Positions 30,105-39,485 of a stretch of DNA of 64,000 bases are shown piece by piece. The notes beneath the pieces are model-generated. The model was not told the DNA's origin, searched no databases, and was given only the letters and a program-made list of their open reading frames with translations. A program made the position numbers and the translations under genes. The stretch is from Fistulifera solaris (Eukaryota; Bacillariophyta; Bacillariophyceae; Naviculales; Stauroneidaceae): positions 1,860,001 through 1,924,000 of the forward strand of contig AP026123.1 in assembly GCA_030295235.1 (NCBI GenBank), given 5' to 3'. How positions within the stretch are numbered: the first letter of the stretch is position 1; each line of letters starts with the position of its first letter.

Positions 30105-30749
30105 GGTGAAGTTGGGCACTTTCTAGTATGTCGACAAGCTTGAATGCGGATCTATTGCGGATCCATAGGATAGGTAGACACGGGCGGTTGATGCACAGAC
30201 CAGACTACGACTGGTTCATTCACGAGAGAAGAATAATCACGCACCTGCCACACCTGCGCCACTTTCGCGTCCGCACCGCAATTTTTCACAGCGACGCCTC
30301 GAGACAATTGTATTGTATGTAAACATTGACATTGCCTGTCTTTTTGAAGAAAGCTTTCAGAAGGGTTGCCAGAGGTCAAGCCCTGATAGCTGAGAGTGGA
30401 AGTATTGAAGCACAATAACTAAAAGCCGCACGAAAAGCATCATCATAAAGTTGAGACCTGACTCATTCCTCCTCGGCCTCCATTCTTCGTGGACAGAAAC
30501 TTGGCAGTTCCTTTGTTTCGTCGTGAAACCTTCACTTTGGTTAACCTCCTTCTTCTGTTTTCGGTATCGGCTGGAAGCGCTTGTCAGAGTTGAGCACGGA
30601 TCTTTCTTGAGGGTTAACCACTCAGCTTTTCTTCTTTTCCTTCGAAAATCAATAGGTGAAGCTAATTGAAACCACGAAACGCTCTTTTCTACCGAAAATA
30701 TATCGAAATAGTTAGCTAAATCGAGGCTCATACTGATTATATTGCGAGA
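30105..30749. other. Intergenic, divergent promoters
   Basis: About 645 bp upstream of the M16 protease. A minus-strand frame (30104-30230) stays open after a TAG and could be an upstream exon of the small basic gene, but no clear splice pair was found. Confidence 0.3.
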
Positions 30750-33700
30750 ATGCGTCAAACAACGGCAGCCATGTTTTTAAGCTCTTTGACGTTTTGCTTG
30801 TGTCTTGCGAGTTCTGACTCGTTCGCCTTTTCACCGATCGGCTCAGAAAGCTTCGGCGAGACACGTAAGCTTCACTTCCCCGGAAACAACGCAGTCACCA
30901 GCTGTGAATGACGGTCCTTTGCGTAAGAATGATTCTGGAAAAACGATCATATTGGCCAGTGAAGAAGAGTTTATTAAGCCGGACCGTGATCGTTACAACT
31001 ATCGAATGATCTTGCTACCCAACAACTTACAAGTCTTGCTGGTGTCGAACGGAATGAAGGAAGGCGACGTAGGAGTCGAAGCAGCATCGGTCCATGTCCA
31101 AGCGGGGCACTTTGATGACAGTCTTTCGGGCCTCGCCCATTTCCATGAACATATGCTTTTTCTTGGCACGAAGCGCTATCCTGACGAGGATGAATATGAA
31201 CGCTTCCTCAACACGCATTCAGGCTTCAGTAATGCCTACACCGATATGGAAGATACCAACTATTACTTTTCGGTAACAACAGAAGCTGGATCTCCCAATG
31301 AGCCTTCAGAAGCGTTGACGGGTGCTCTGGACCGATTCGCACAATTCTTTATTGCTCCACTCTTCTCTCCAGACGCTGTTGACAGAGAACTGAAAGCTAT
31401 TGATTCGGAATATTCCATGTCAAAAACAAGCGATTCCTGGAGAAATTTTCAACTGATGAAATCGGCTTGCAATCGTGATCATCGGTTTTCTAAGTTTGGG
31501 TGCGGCAATTATGAAACCTTGTCGGAGCGCGGATCCGATTTTCTTTTGTCGGAATTGAAACGATTTTGGGACACTTATTATCAATCCTTCAACTTGCGCC
31601 TTGCTGTTGTCGGTCATGCATCCTTAGATACCTTGCAAAAGACAGTGGAAGATACTTTTGGGAACCTACCGCAATCGGAAGGGTTTCATAGATATGCGAA
31701 ATCCCTGCCGGGGCAAATATTTTCAAGGGAGCATGTGAGTGGTGTTGTCGCATTTGGACCTGATCAACTCGGTTTAGTTCGAAAGGTCATTCCGTACGCG
31801 GAGACTCGTGTTATCAAGCTGTACTTCGCTACTCCACCGTTGGATGATCCTGCGGTGAAGAAATCCAGACCAGACCGTGTCTTGGCCCACATTCTAGGTC
31901 ATGAATCACCTGGATCACTCTACCACTTGTTGAACGGAGAGGGCTTTATACAATCCTTATCAGCGGGGAGTGCTATCGATACCTCTGATTTTTTCTCTTT
32001 TGCCGTAACCGTGTCATTAACACCCAAAGGGATGCAGGAAAGGGAAAAGGTGCTTGATTACGTATTTCAATGGATTGCGCTCTTCAAAAGAAGTCAAGAA
32101 AAACTACCGTACTACCACAACGAGTTACGGCAAATTTCAGAAGTAAATTTCAAATTCAGAGAGAACGGTGATCCGACCGACTTTGCGTCATCAGCCGCAG
32201 AACTTCTATTTGATGACCTTCTTGAACCAAAGATGCTCATTAAAGGCAGCTCCGCCGTCTCCGACTACGATCCCGACATCGCAAATGCATTCTTCGACAG
32301 AATTTCGCCTACAAATTGCATGATTACAATCACAAGCTCAGATTTTGACAGTTCGCAAGGCGAATGGGAGACAGAAAAGTGGTATGGGGCGAAGTATCAA
32401 ACAGAACGTATCGCCGAAGCGTCAATTGCTGTATGGACCAACCCTACGATCGACGAGCGTCTCCATCTACCTGCGATGAACAAATACATCCCCACAGACT
32501 TTTCCCTTAAATGCGACTCTGCCAAGGACAAGGACGAAGTAGACTCTGCGGATACGGAAAGCGTTCCTCCGGAACTCATCATCAATCAGCCGTATCTTAG
32601 GTTGTGGCACAAGATGGATCGCTTTTGGCGCGTCCCTAAAACATACGTCAGATTTGCGTTGAACTCACCCCACATTTACTCCTCTCCGCGAAGTATGACA
32701 TTGAACCGCTTGTTTCAGAGAGTACTTAACGACGACTTGAATAGCTTCGTGTATGATGCTTCCCTAGCTGGTTGTGGATACAGGGTGTCTTGCGCCCCAA
32801 GAGGGTATCGAATATCCGTCAGTGGGTATTCAGAAAAGGTACCATTTCTTTTAGAGACTTTGACTAGCCGAATCATAAGTCTGATTGAGGAGATGAAAAC
32901 CGGCAACGCCGTTCTCGAGCGGAGGTTTAAGAAAGCAAAAGAAAGCCTTTTGAGGGAAACGAAGAACTATCGCCTCGATACGCCTCATGAGGTTAACAAC
33001 TACAACTCGCGTCTTTTGATTGAAGAGAGCGTTTGGTATCTAGACGATTACTTGAACGAGTTAGAAGGAGAGTGGGGAATGCGCGATCCGCTTACTATGG
33101 AGGAGTGTGCTAAATCGGCAGAGCAGTGCTTCACTGGACGTCTACGATGTGAGGCCTTGTGCATGGGAAGTATTGATGAAGATGGTGCAAGAGCAGTCGC
33201 CAAAGTGGTGGAAGATCGCTTCCTCAATCGTGTGCGTCCTATGTCGGAAGCTGAAAATCCCGTTTTTCGTTCCTTTAAGCTGCCAACTAGAGACGAAGCT
33301 GTCAAAATTTTCGGCGCCGGAGTCTCGGAACGTCAGTTCCCGCTTGTTCACCAAAATCTCGCATTCAGCGCAACGGAAGAAAATCATGCCGTCGAGATAA
33401 TTCTTCAAGTCGGGAGCGAATTTGATTTAGGGTATGAGGGCATGGCAATGTTAGATCTGATGACACATATGTCATATCTTAGTGCCTTCAACCAGCTACG
33501 CACGAAAGAGCAGCTTGGGTATTACGTCAGTTCCTTTGCCCGTAAAACGGCGGGAGGGTCCTGGTCTATGGTAGTGTTGGTTCAAAGCGCTGCATATTTA
33601 CCCGAGAAGCTAGAAGAACGTTGCGAAGCTTGGTTGGTACAATTTCGAAAGGAACTAGACGAAATGGACCCCAAAGACATAGTTCAAGAGGCTTCTTCTG

Positions 33701-34119
33701 TTGCCGCTCAACTATTAGAAGTTGAGACGAAACTGTCTCAGGAAGTCAGCCGTGTATGGGGTGAAATCTTGAACACAGAAGGCTTAGCAGATGCTTCGAG
33801 AACGCCCGCTTTTGATCGTCTTGAAAAGTTAGCTGACATACTCACAGTTGACGAGGACGAAGGCGAGTCGTACATGACTGGGGAAGAGTTGAAGCGTCGA
33901 TTGCTCGATCTTTATGATCGCTCGATTTCAGCCAATTCTCCGACCAGAAGAGCTCTTTCAGCTCGCGTATACGGTCACAAGGCTAAAGCCGAATATGAAG
34001 CGTCTCTCAAACAACCAGGTGTTCTGTCAACTTATTCGGACATGATACATTTGAAGCAGCATCTGTCAACATGGCCTATTATTCCTTACTGGACCCGCAA
34101 CGAAGTTTCCTCTGATTGA
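30750..34119 (+). CDS. Insulysin/nardilysin-type M16 metalloprotease, probably targeted (apparent frameshift)
   Basis: The main frame (30805 on) has no early ATG; its natural start lies upstream in another frame, MRQTTAAMFLSSLTFCLCLA at 30750, followed by SSDSFAF. Dropping one T from the TTTT at 30828-30831 joins them (SFAFHRSAQKASARHVSFT), giving 1,122 residues and a diatom-type signal plus Phe-led transit peptide. The inverted zinc motif HFHEH (H-x-x-E-H) is near residue 130 and the downstream Glu region is DREL-KAIDSEYSMS. The length and the second half (LRTKEQLGYYVSSFARKT, the usual insulysin block) place it with insulysin rather than the smaller pitrilysin-like processing peptidases. It should degrade short peptides. 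Plastid or secretory location depends on the frameshift being an error. Confidence 0.88.
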
Positions 34120-34210
34120 TCACCATAAATTATGACCAAGCAAGTTCTTAGACTCCACTAAATGAACATAAAATGGGGTCAAATATCGTTAATATAGACT
34201 TTAAACATCC

Positions 34211-35203
34211 TTACAACTGGGTATCGGTCTGCTTGTTGTACTCCAAGACACGATCGATCAAACCGTATTCGAGAGCTTCCTGCGCGCTCATGAAGTTATC
34301 ACGATCCAAATCCTTTATGATTTGATCCTGCGTTTGCCCGGTCATCATGCTGTACATCTTGACCAGGTTGTCGCGAATTCGCATGATCTGTCCTGCCTCG
34401 ACTTTAATGTCTTCGGCCTGTCCTCGAGCCCCTCCCATAGGTTGATGAATCATGATGCGCGACGAAGGGAGAGCCAAGCGCTTGCCTTTGCTTCCAGCAG
34501 CCAAAATGAAAGATCCCATACTAGCTGCCAGACCCAGATTGATTGTGATCACTTCACTTTTGATGTGTTGCATGCAATCGTAAATGGCTAGACCAGCAAT
34601 AACGGAACCACCAGGAGAGTTGATGTATAGGTAAATGGGTTTATCCGAGTCTTCCGAGTCTAAGTACAACATGACACCAATCACCTGATTAGCCAATTCA
34701 TCGTCAATCTCCGCACCCAAAAAGATGATACGCTCTCGATAAAGACGGTTGTAAATGTCGACCCTGTTCGATCATCAGGAAGAAAAAGTTAGACAAATAT
34801 CGGTTGCTGAAGGCACAAAACAAGAAAGGACTCTTACCAATCGGCACTTTGACTTCCGGGGACGCGGTAAGCGACTTTTGGTACACCAATCGGCATCATC
34901 TTGATATCATTTCTTCGCGAGGGAAGATGCACTACTTCTTCCATAGGTATTCATGACACTCTTGACCGGAGTTGAGACGACGCCGTAGTCTCGAGGCACG
35001 AATGAAGAAGCTGTAAAGGGGGGAAATGACACAGGAGAAATGAGAGATGCAGATTTTATGACTTAAAGGCTCACGCGTAATGATTTTCACGTGTTGTCGT
35101 CGAAAAAGTCTTGGTGCACACTTAACGTACCATACGCATCAGCACCCAAAATTTGCGAGCCCAAACACAGCAGAGCAGTCAACGATGTTACGAAAGAAAT
35201 CAT
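34211..35203 (-). CDS. CLPP: ClpP protease proteolytic subunit, nuclear-encoded, organellar (apparent frameshift)
   Basis: CDS complement(34211..34763, 34838..35010, 35131..35203), introns 34764-34837 and 35011-35130, 265 residues after correction. Exon 1 encodes a signal peptide ([20 protein letters not shown]) ending ADAY, spliced to [10 protein letters not shown]; this resembles a plastid bipartite leader with Tyr for Phe. In exon 2 the frame changes: dropping one base at 34921-34925 joins [10 protein letters not shown] to [20 protein letters not shown]. Catalytic Ser lies in [12 protein letters not shown], His in MIHQPMGG, Asp in DLDRDNFMS. The DUB-like ring chamber partner would be ClpC. 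It is a serine protease for stromal protein turnover. The family is certain. Confidence 0.92.
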
Positions 35204-35673
35204 ATTGAGTATTAATATATCAAAAGACGGAAGTACAACGAGGTATCGTTGAATTATAGAGAAGTTGAAAGCACGGTTAATGTCGTGGGGTCGACGAAAG
35301 GTCGATGTTGTTGTTGCGTTCGGTTCGTCGCTCGTCGCCAGCCCCGTGGAGGTGAAGAAGTACAAAAACAGTGTTAGGGTTGAAGATGAATTATGTGTGT
35401 CTTTTGTACAGTACACAGATTTGTCTTATCATCACAGATCAGCACAGTATCGAGTAACGGTGCGCTAGAGAGCTTTCATGCCACCGCACTCATTCTTCTC
35501 GCTTACGTCACTTACAGTAACAGACTGCTCTCAAGGAAATAAATACCAGGGTTATTTCCTTGACTGCTCTCTTAGTTCTTCAGAAAAAGCTAAGGGGCGT
35601 CCGATGATATTTAGAGACTTTAATCAGGAGTAGCTACGTTAATTCGGTGCTTATATCATAATAAGTTTATTCT
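35204..35673. other. Intergenic with an 11-bp-stem hairpin
   Basis: About 470 bp between ClpP (promoter side) and KTI12 (3' side). It holds the perfect inverted repeat CAAGGAAATAA / TTATTTCCTTG (35532-35542, 35552-35562). The rest is featureless. Confidence 0.4.
35523..35571. repeat. Hairpin flanked by 10-bp direct repeats
   Basis: An 11-bp perfect stem with a 9-base loop (ATACCAGGG) is bordered by GACTGCTCTC on both sides (35523-35532 and 35562-35571). The layout is like a tiny insertion with a duplicated target, or a 3'-end stem-loop of KTI12. It ends about 100 bp beyond the KTI12 stop. Confidence 0.6.
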
Positions 35674-36846
35674 TTAGCGAAGTGCTTCAGTCAAATAAGC
35701 TAAGAATGAAGTTGCAATACCCAGTTCTGAGGGATCATTGGGCGGGTTCTTTTGACTCCATTGAGCGAATTGCCGACGTATTCGCTTTAATTCGGCAGTA
35801 GGAATCATTCGTCCGGAAGGTGTTTGCCAAGTTATAGTCTGTGACTGGTCGATGGATGAGGGGACCTCTATTTTCGTCATTTGTAGACTTTGTGCTGTTG
35901 CAATGGCGGAACATATCCGTTGAGTCAACGCATCTAGATTCTGAAGGACGTTCGCATCTGTAGCTATTTGCTGTCGAGTCGACATGCCTTCTTCTAATGG
36001 TTTGACATATGACAAAAATTGATCCAATATTTCGTCGATGCGCTCCTCCAAACATTGTGATCGATCAGGAACTCCTTGTGCTTTTTTGCTGTCACAACTG
36101 GTTTCAGCGATTGGAGACGCGGCTCTATCGCCATCTTGTAATGACTTTTCTGTGTCTTTACTGGCTGAGGAACTGCTGGTACGTCGAAAAGTGGATCGCT
36201 TTTTAAAGGTAGATGGCTTTGCACTCGCTGTCTGTGGGGATGCTTTCGGAGCGCCAGAATTGACATCGTCTGGTTTCGACAAAGCATCACTCAGGTTGTG
36301 CATATTGTAAACGGATCTTTGCAACGCGTCGACATCACTAGAGGTAGCAGATACACTTTGTCGCATATCGATTCGGTACAATGGCTGATCCCACCGATTT
36401 CGGGCGTCCGGGGGCTCATAGCGCATAATGAGCTCTTCCATCTGAGGTTCCGTGTAGGCTGCTGCTTCGTCTCGCTCGCTGTTCCACTTGTGTATGGTTG
36501 CAGTATCGTTCAAAATCCAGATAATGCCATGCCGTTCATTGGCAGATTTGCTGATGCAGTACAGTTCGTAACGAAATCCTTTGATGTAATTGAGTGAATC
36601 CAGAATGATCAAAGTCGAGCCATCGGAGGCTGCGACTGTTCTATCGAAAGTCGATTTCAGAGCAGCGCGCGTTTTCTTCTCAATGTACGAGTCTTTGTAG
36701 CAGGCTGATTTCGAGTGATCTGGACAAGCGCTTTCTTCGTTGATGAGTACGACGCGATCAAACTTTGAGGTGGCTCGGTCGCGAAACAACTTGGCGACGG
36801 TTGTTTTCCCGGAACTCGGGTGACCCGTAAGGATCAAGCACGGCAT
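35674..36846 (-). CDS. KTI12: KTI12, Elongator-associated P-loop ATPase
   Basis: Single exon, 390 residues, ATG at 36846. The Walker A is GHPSSGKTTVAK at about 8-19 (MPCLILTGHPSSGKTT), and the hallmark KTI12 segment ILDSLNYIKGFRYELYCISK follows at about 100. RYEPPDARNRWDQPLYRI is the other conserved block. A Ser-rich linker (about 200-260) separates the ATPase from the C-terminal tRNA-binding domain, ending FAQWSQKNPP and FLAYLTEAL. KTI12 binds tRNA and helps Elongator modify wobble uridines. All key P-loop residues are present. Confidence 0.93.
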   Translation of the reverse strand: MPCLILTGHPSSGKTTVAKLFRDRATSKFDRVVLINEESACPDHSKSACYKDSYIEKKTRAALKSTFDRTVAASDGSTLIILDSLNYIKGFRYELYCISKSANERHGIIWILNDTATIHKWNSERDEAAAYTEPQMEELIMRYEPPDARNRWDQPLYRIDMRQSVSATSSDVDALQRSVYNMHNLSDALSKPDDVNSGAPKASPQTASAKPSTFKKRSTFRRTSSSSASKDTEKSLQDGDRAASPIAETSCDSKKAQGVPDRSQCLEERIDEILDQFLSYVKPLEEGMSTRQQIATDANVLQNLDALTQRICSAIATAQSLQMTKIEVPSSIDQSQTITWQTPSGRMIPTAELKRIRRQFAQWSQKNPPNDPSELGIATSFLAYLTEALR

Positions 36847-37443
36847 GCTCTTGGCTTAAAACGGGGATGTTTGAATGTGTATTTGATCGCTTCCGATGCT
36901 TGTAGCATGTAGCAAGTGAACTCTAGTCTGACAATGAGAAGAAAATGGGCACATAAAGAAACCAGCATGCATTTTTTTCTGGCCGGGGAGGATCGACGAA
37001 CGGACAACGGACCAGCGTACTTCTAACCTTACTGTAGTATAGTCTAGTGGACATCAATTTTAGAAAACTTCTCTAGCTTCACCATGATTTTCTTGCTCAT
37101 TTGACCTTTTGAAGTAGCCAAGTCCTCGACATAGCGATATTAATAGCGCGTTTTGTTTGTTCTGCATTGCTGAGTGTGTTGGAGCGATCGTTTCATTTTT
37201 TTTATCGCAACGAAAACGACGACGACGACGACGACTCACTCGTGTATGGATGAGTCATGGGTGTTGATTTGATCTTGCCAAAAAAATAATACCAGGTACC
37301 GGTAACGGACGACGCGCAGCGTGCAGAAAGCCAACCTTTTCACTCGTCGCCTTTCGCAAGGTTGCGATGATAATTGCAACATTTCCGTTTTTCTTTTCTT
37401 GTTTCTGTACTAAAGTTCTTATCATTACATTTGATACATCATA
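36847..37443. other. Divergent promoter region with (ACG)n
   Basis: About 600 bp between KTI12 and the kinase gene. It has an (ACG)6 microsatellite at 37216-37235, an AT-rich start-proximal stretch near 37410-37440 and no ORF of interest. Confidence 0.5.
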
Positions 37444-39477
37444 ATGATGGTAGACGACGAACTGAAACAGGAAAATGATTGTAACGATCAGCAGCACAAT
37501 GATCGCATGGTGCCCACCAACGGCGATGATGATCAGGATACAGCTAAACCGGTCGACCCCATGCTATTCGTTAAAGGCAGCGAGGATACCGCTCAACTCA
37601 TCGACAGCGCTGCGGCCACCCCGCTTCATTCGAGCATAGGCGATGCCACATTGGAAAAGCAGCAAATCAAACGGCTGGGTGCGACAGTCTACGGTCAAGC
37701 CATTCAAGTGACAGAGAAAGGCGTATTCCCCGCTGTCGGGTCGATCCTCGGGCCGTACTTTTGTTTAGGGAAACTCGGCATGGGCACTTTTAGTAGCATC
37801 CACAAATGTGTCAGCTTTCAAAAGGAGAATAGGCTCGCGGCGGCGAAAGTGGAATTGGGGGATTATCAACAATCGGGTGTTCTGGAGTCGGAAGCCACCG
37901 TTCTCGATTTTTTGTATCGAAGTCTGCCCAAAGGGACGGTGCCGACGTATATTGGTCATTACAAGAGTTCGAAGGGTGCCGCTTTACTCATGGAGTATCT
38001 ACCTGGAAAAGATATGCATTACATGAGGGAAGAGATTATGGCAACCAACAAAGATTCGAGTCGACGAATTGCCGTCAAGGACGCGGTCTATTTGACAGCA
38101 GACGTTATGCTGCCTCTTCTGAAAGAAATGCATCAGGTCGGAATCGTCCATCGCGATGTGAAACCCAGTAACTGTGTGAGAAGACAAGGCAAGGAATTCT
38201 GTATGGTTGATTTTGGTTTGAGTAAAAGTATTGTAGTGGCTGCGGATGCGGAAGTGGCCGACAAGGACCACGCTTGGCCCGATAGTCGATGGCTGAAGCC
38301 TCTCAATTACAACGGCCCTGGATGCTATAGAAAAGAACGAGCAAAGGCCGAATTTCGGGGAACTTCCATGTATGCCTCTCCTCGGGTGCATCAAGGTAGA
38401 GATTATTGTCCTCGAGATGACGTTTGGAGCTTACTCTACGTCTTTTGTGACCTGGTTAGTGGCGGTCTTCCTTGGATGTCTTACGCCGCTGGTCGAGAAA
38501 GGGAAAGTTGTCAAGCTTTCAAAGAACGTATCCATGCGAATGATGGTGAAGAATCATCTCTATTGTTAATGGGTGATCACTATCATGTCGCTGCCTTTAA
38601 AAGAGAGAAACAGCTAGCTGCACAATCACAAAGCTCCGATGGCAGAAGTACTATACCACTACCAGAGCCACATCCGATGTCTAAAGACGAGCATAAAGTG
38701 AATCTCTTGCGAAAAGCCTTTCGCCACCTATCTGAATTGCAGTTTTACGACACTCCAGATTACACTTTGATTCAGGAATCCATTTGGGGTTTCTTGGAAC
38801 TAAATGACGCGTGTAAAGAACTGTCAATTGAAGAGATGCAATGGGAAAGCACATCAAGTACATCCGAAGCAGATGCTGTTAAAACAAGACCGGTTAATCA
38901 CCCGACCTGGGAGTTGATTGTTAGTGCAGACGGAGAGAGTGCCATTGATGATACGGTCTTTCAGGACCTAGAGGTTCGAGGCGGTTCCGCTTACGGCGGT
39001 TTACCTCTAGAATTTCAGTTTAAAGTAGGGCAGATGGAATACAACCAAACGCACGGAGTGGAAATTCATCGCACTCTAAATGATTGGATGCAGGTTGCTC
39101 TCCCTTTGCTTTACAAAGAATGGGATGCCAAGAAATTCGAGGACGGGGGACATCGCACCTCAACTGATGGGTTTCGAAGAGATCGATATTTGTCTTTGTT
39201 GCAATCCTGCTTGGCTTGTGCTAAGAAAGAAGACTGTTTTCAATCACGAAATTGCTATTATTATATTGATGATCGAGAGGAGGACCCTACACCAAAGAAA
39301 CGAAAGGTGGAGATTCAAGTCAATCATGAGTCCGATAAGCACTCTCCTCTGGTTTTCGTCTCCCGTGTGCTCGTTGGGCTCGAACGAGCCATTGAACTTG
39401 AGAAGGCCAAAAATCTCCTCCACCCGTCCGCATTTCGTTTTCGTAGGCCAAGGACGAACACAAAGAAGCGACAATAG
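37444..39477 (+). CDS. CK1-family serine/threonine protein kinase
   Basis: Single exon, 677 residues, ATG at 37444. The kinase begins at about 100: glycine loop LGKLGMGTFSSIHKC, Lys in LAAAKVELG, catalytic loop GIVHRDVKPSNCV, and DFG in MVDFGLSKS. The activation segment FRGTSMYASPRVHQGRDYCP and the following DDVWSLLYVFCDLVSGGLPW have the casein-kinase-1 or tau-tubulin-kinase pattern, with no APE motif. A long acidic N-terminal region (about 1-95) and a C-terminal region of about 250 residues carry no known domain. It should be an active kinase; targets unknown. Its stop is only 8 bp from that of the convergent AKR gene, so the two transcripts must overlap at their 3' ends. Confidence 0.9.
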   Translation: MMVDDELKQENDCNDQQHNDRMVPTNGDDDQDTAKPVDPMLFVKGSEDTAQLIDSAAATPLHSSIGDATLEKQQIKRLGATVYGQAIQVTEKGVFPAVGSILGPYFCLGKLGMGTFSSIHKCVSFQKENRLAAAKVELGDYQQSGVLESEATVLDFLYRSLPKGTVPTYIGHYKSSKGAALLMEYLPGKDMHYMREEIMATNKDSSRRIAVKDAVYLTADVMLPLLKEMHQVGIVHRDVKPSNCVRRQGKEFCMVDFGLSKSIVVAADAEVADKDHAWPDSRWLKPLNYNGPGCYRKERAKAEFRGTSMYASPRVHQGRDYCPRDDVWSLLYVFCDLVSGGLPWMSYAAGRERESCQAFKERIHANDGEESSLLLMGDHYHVAAFKREKQLAAQSQSSDGRSTIPLPEPHPMSKDEHKVNLLRKAFRHLSELQFYDTPDYTLIQESIWGFLELNDACKELSIEEMQWESTSSTSEADAVKTRPVNHPTWELIVSADGESAIDDTVFQDLEVRGGSAYGGLPLEFQFKVGQMEYNQTHGVEIHRTLNDWMQVALPLLYKEWDAKKFEDGGHRTSTDGFRRDRYLSLLQSCLACAKKEDCFQSRNCYYYIDDREEDPTPKKRKVEIQVNHESDKHSPLVFVSRVLVGLERAIELEKAKNLLHPSAFRFRRPRTNTKKRQ

Positions 39478-39485
39478 TGATGCGA

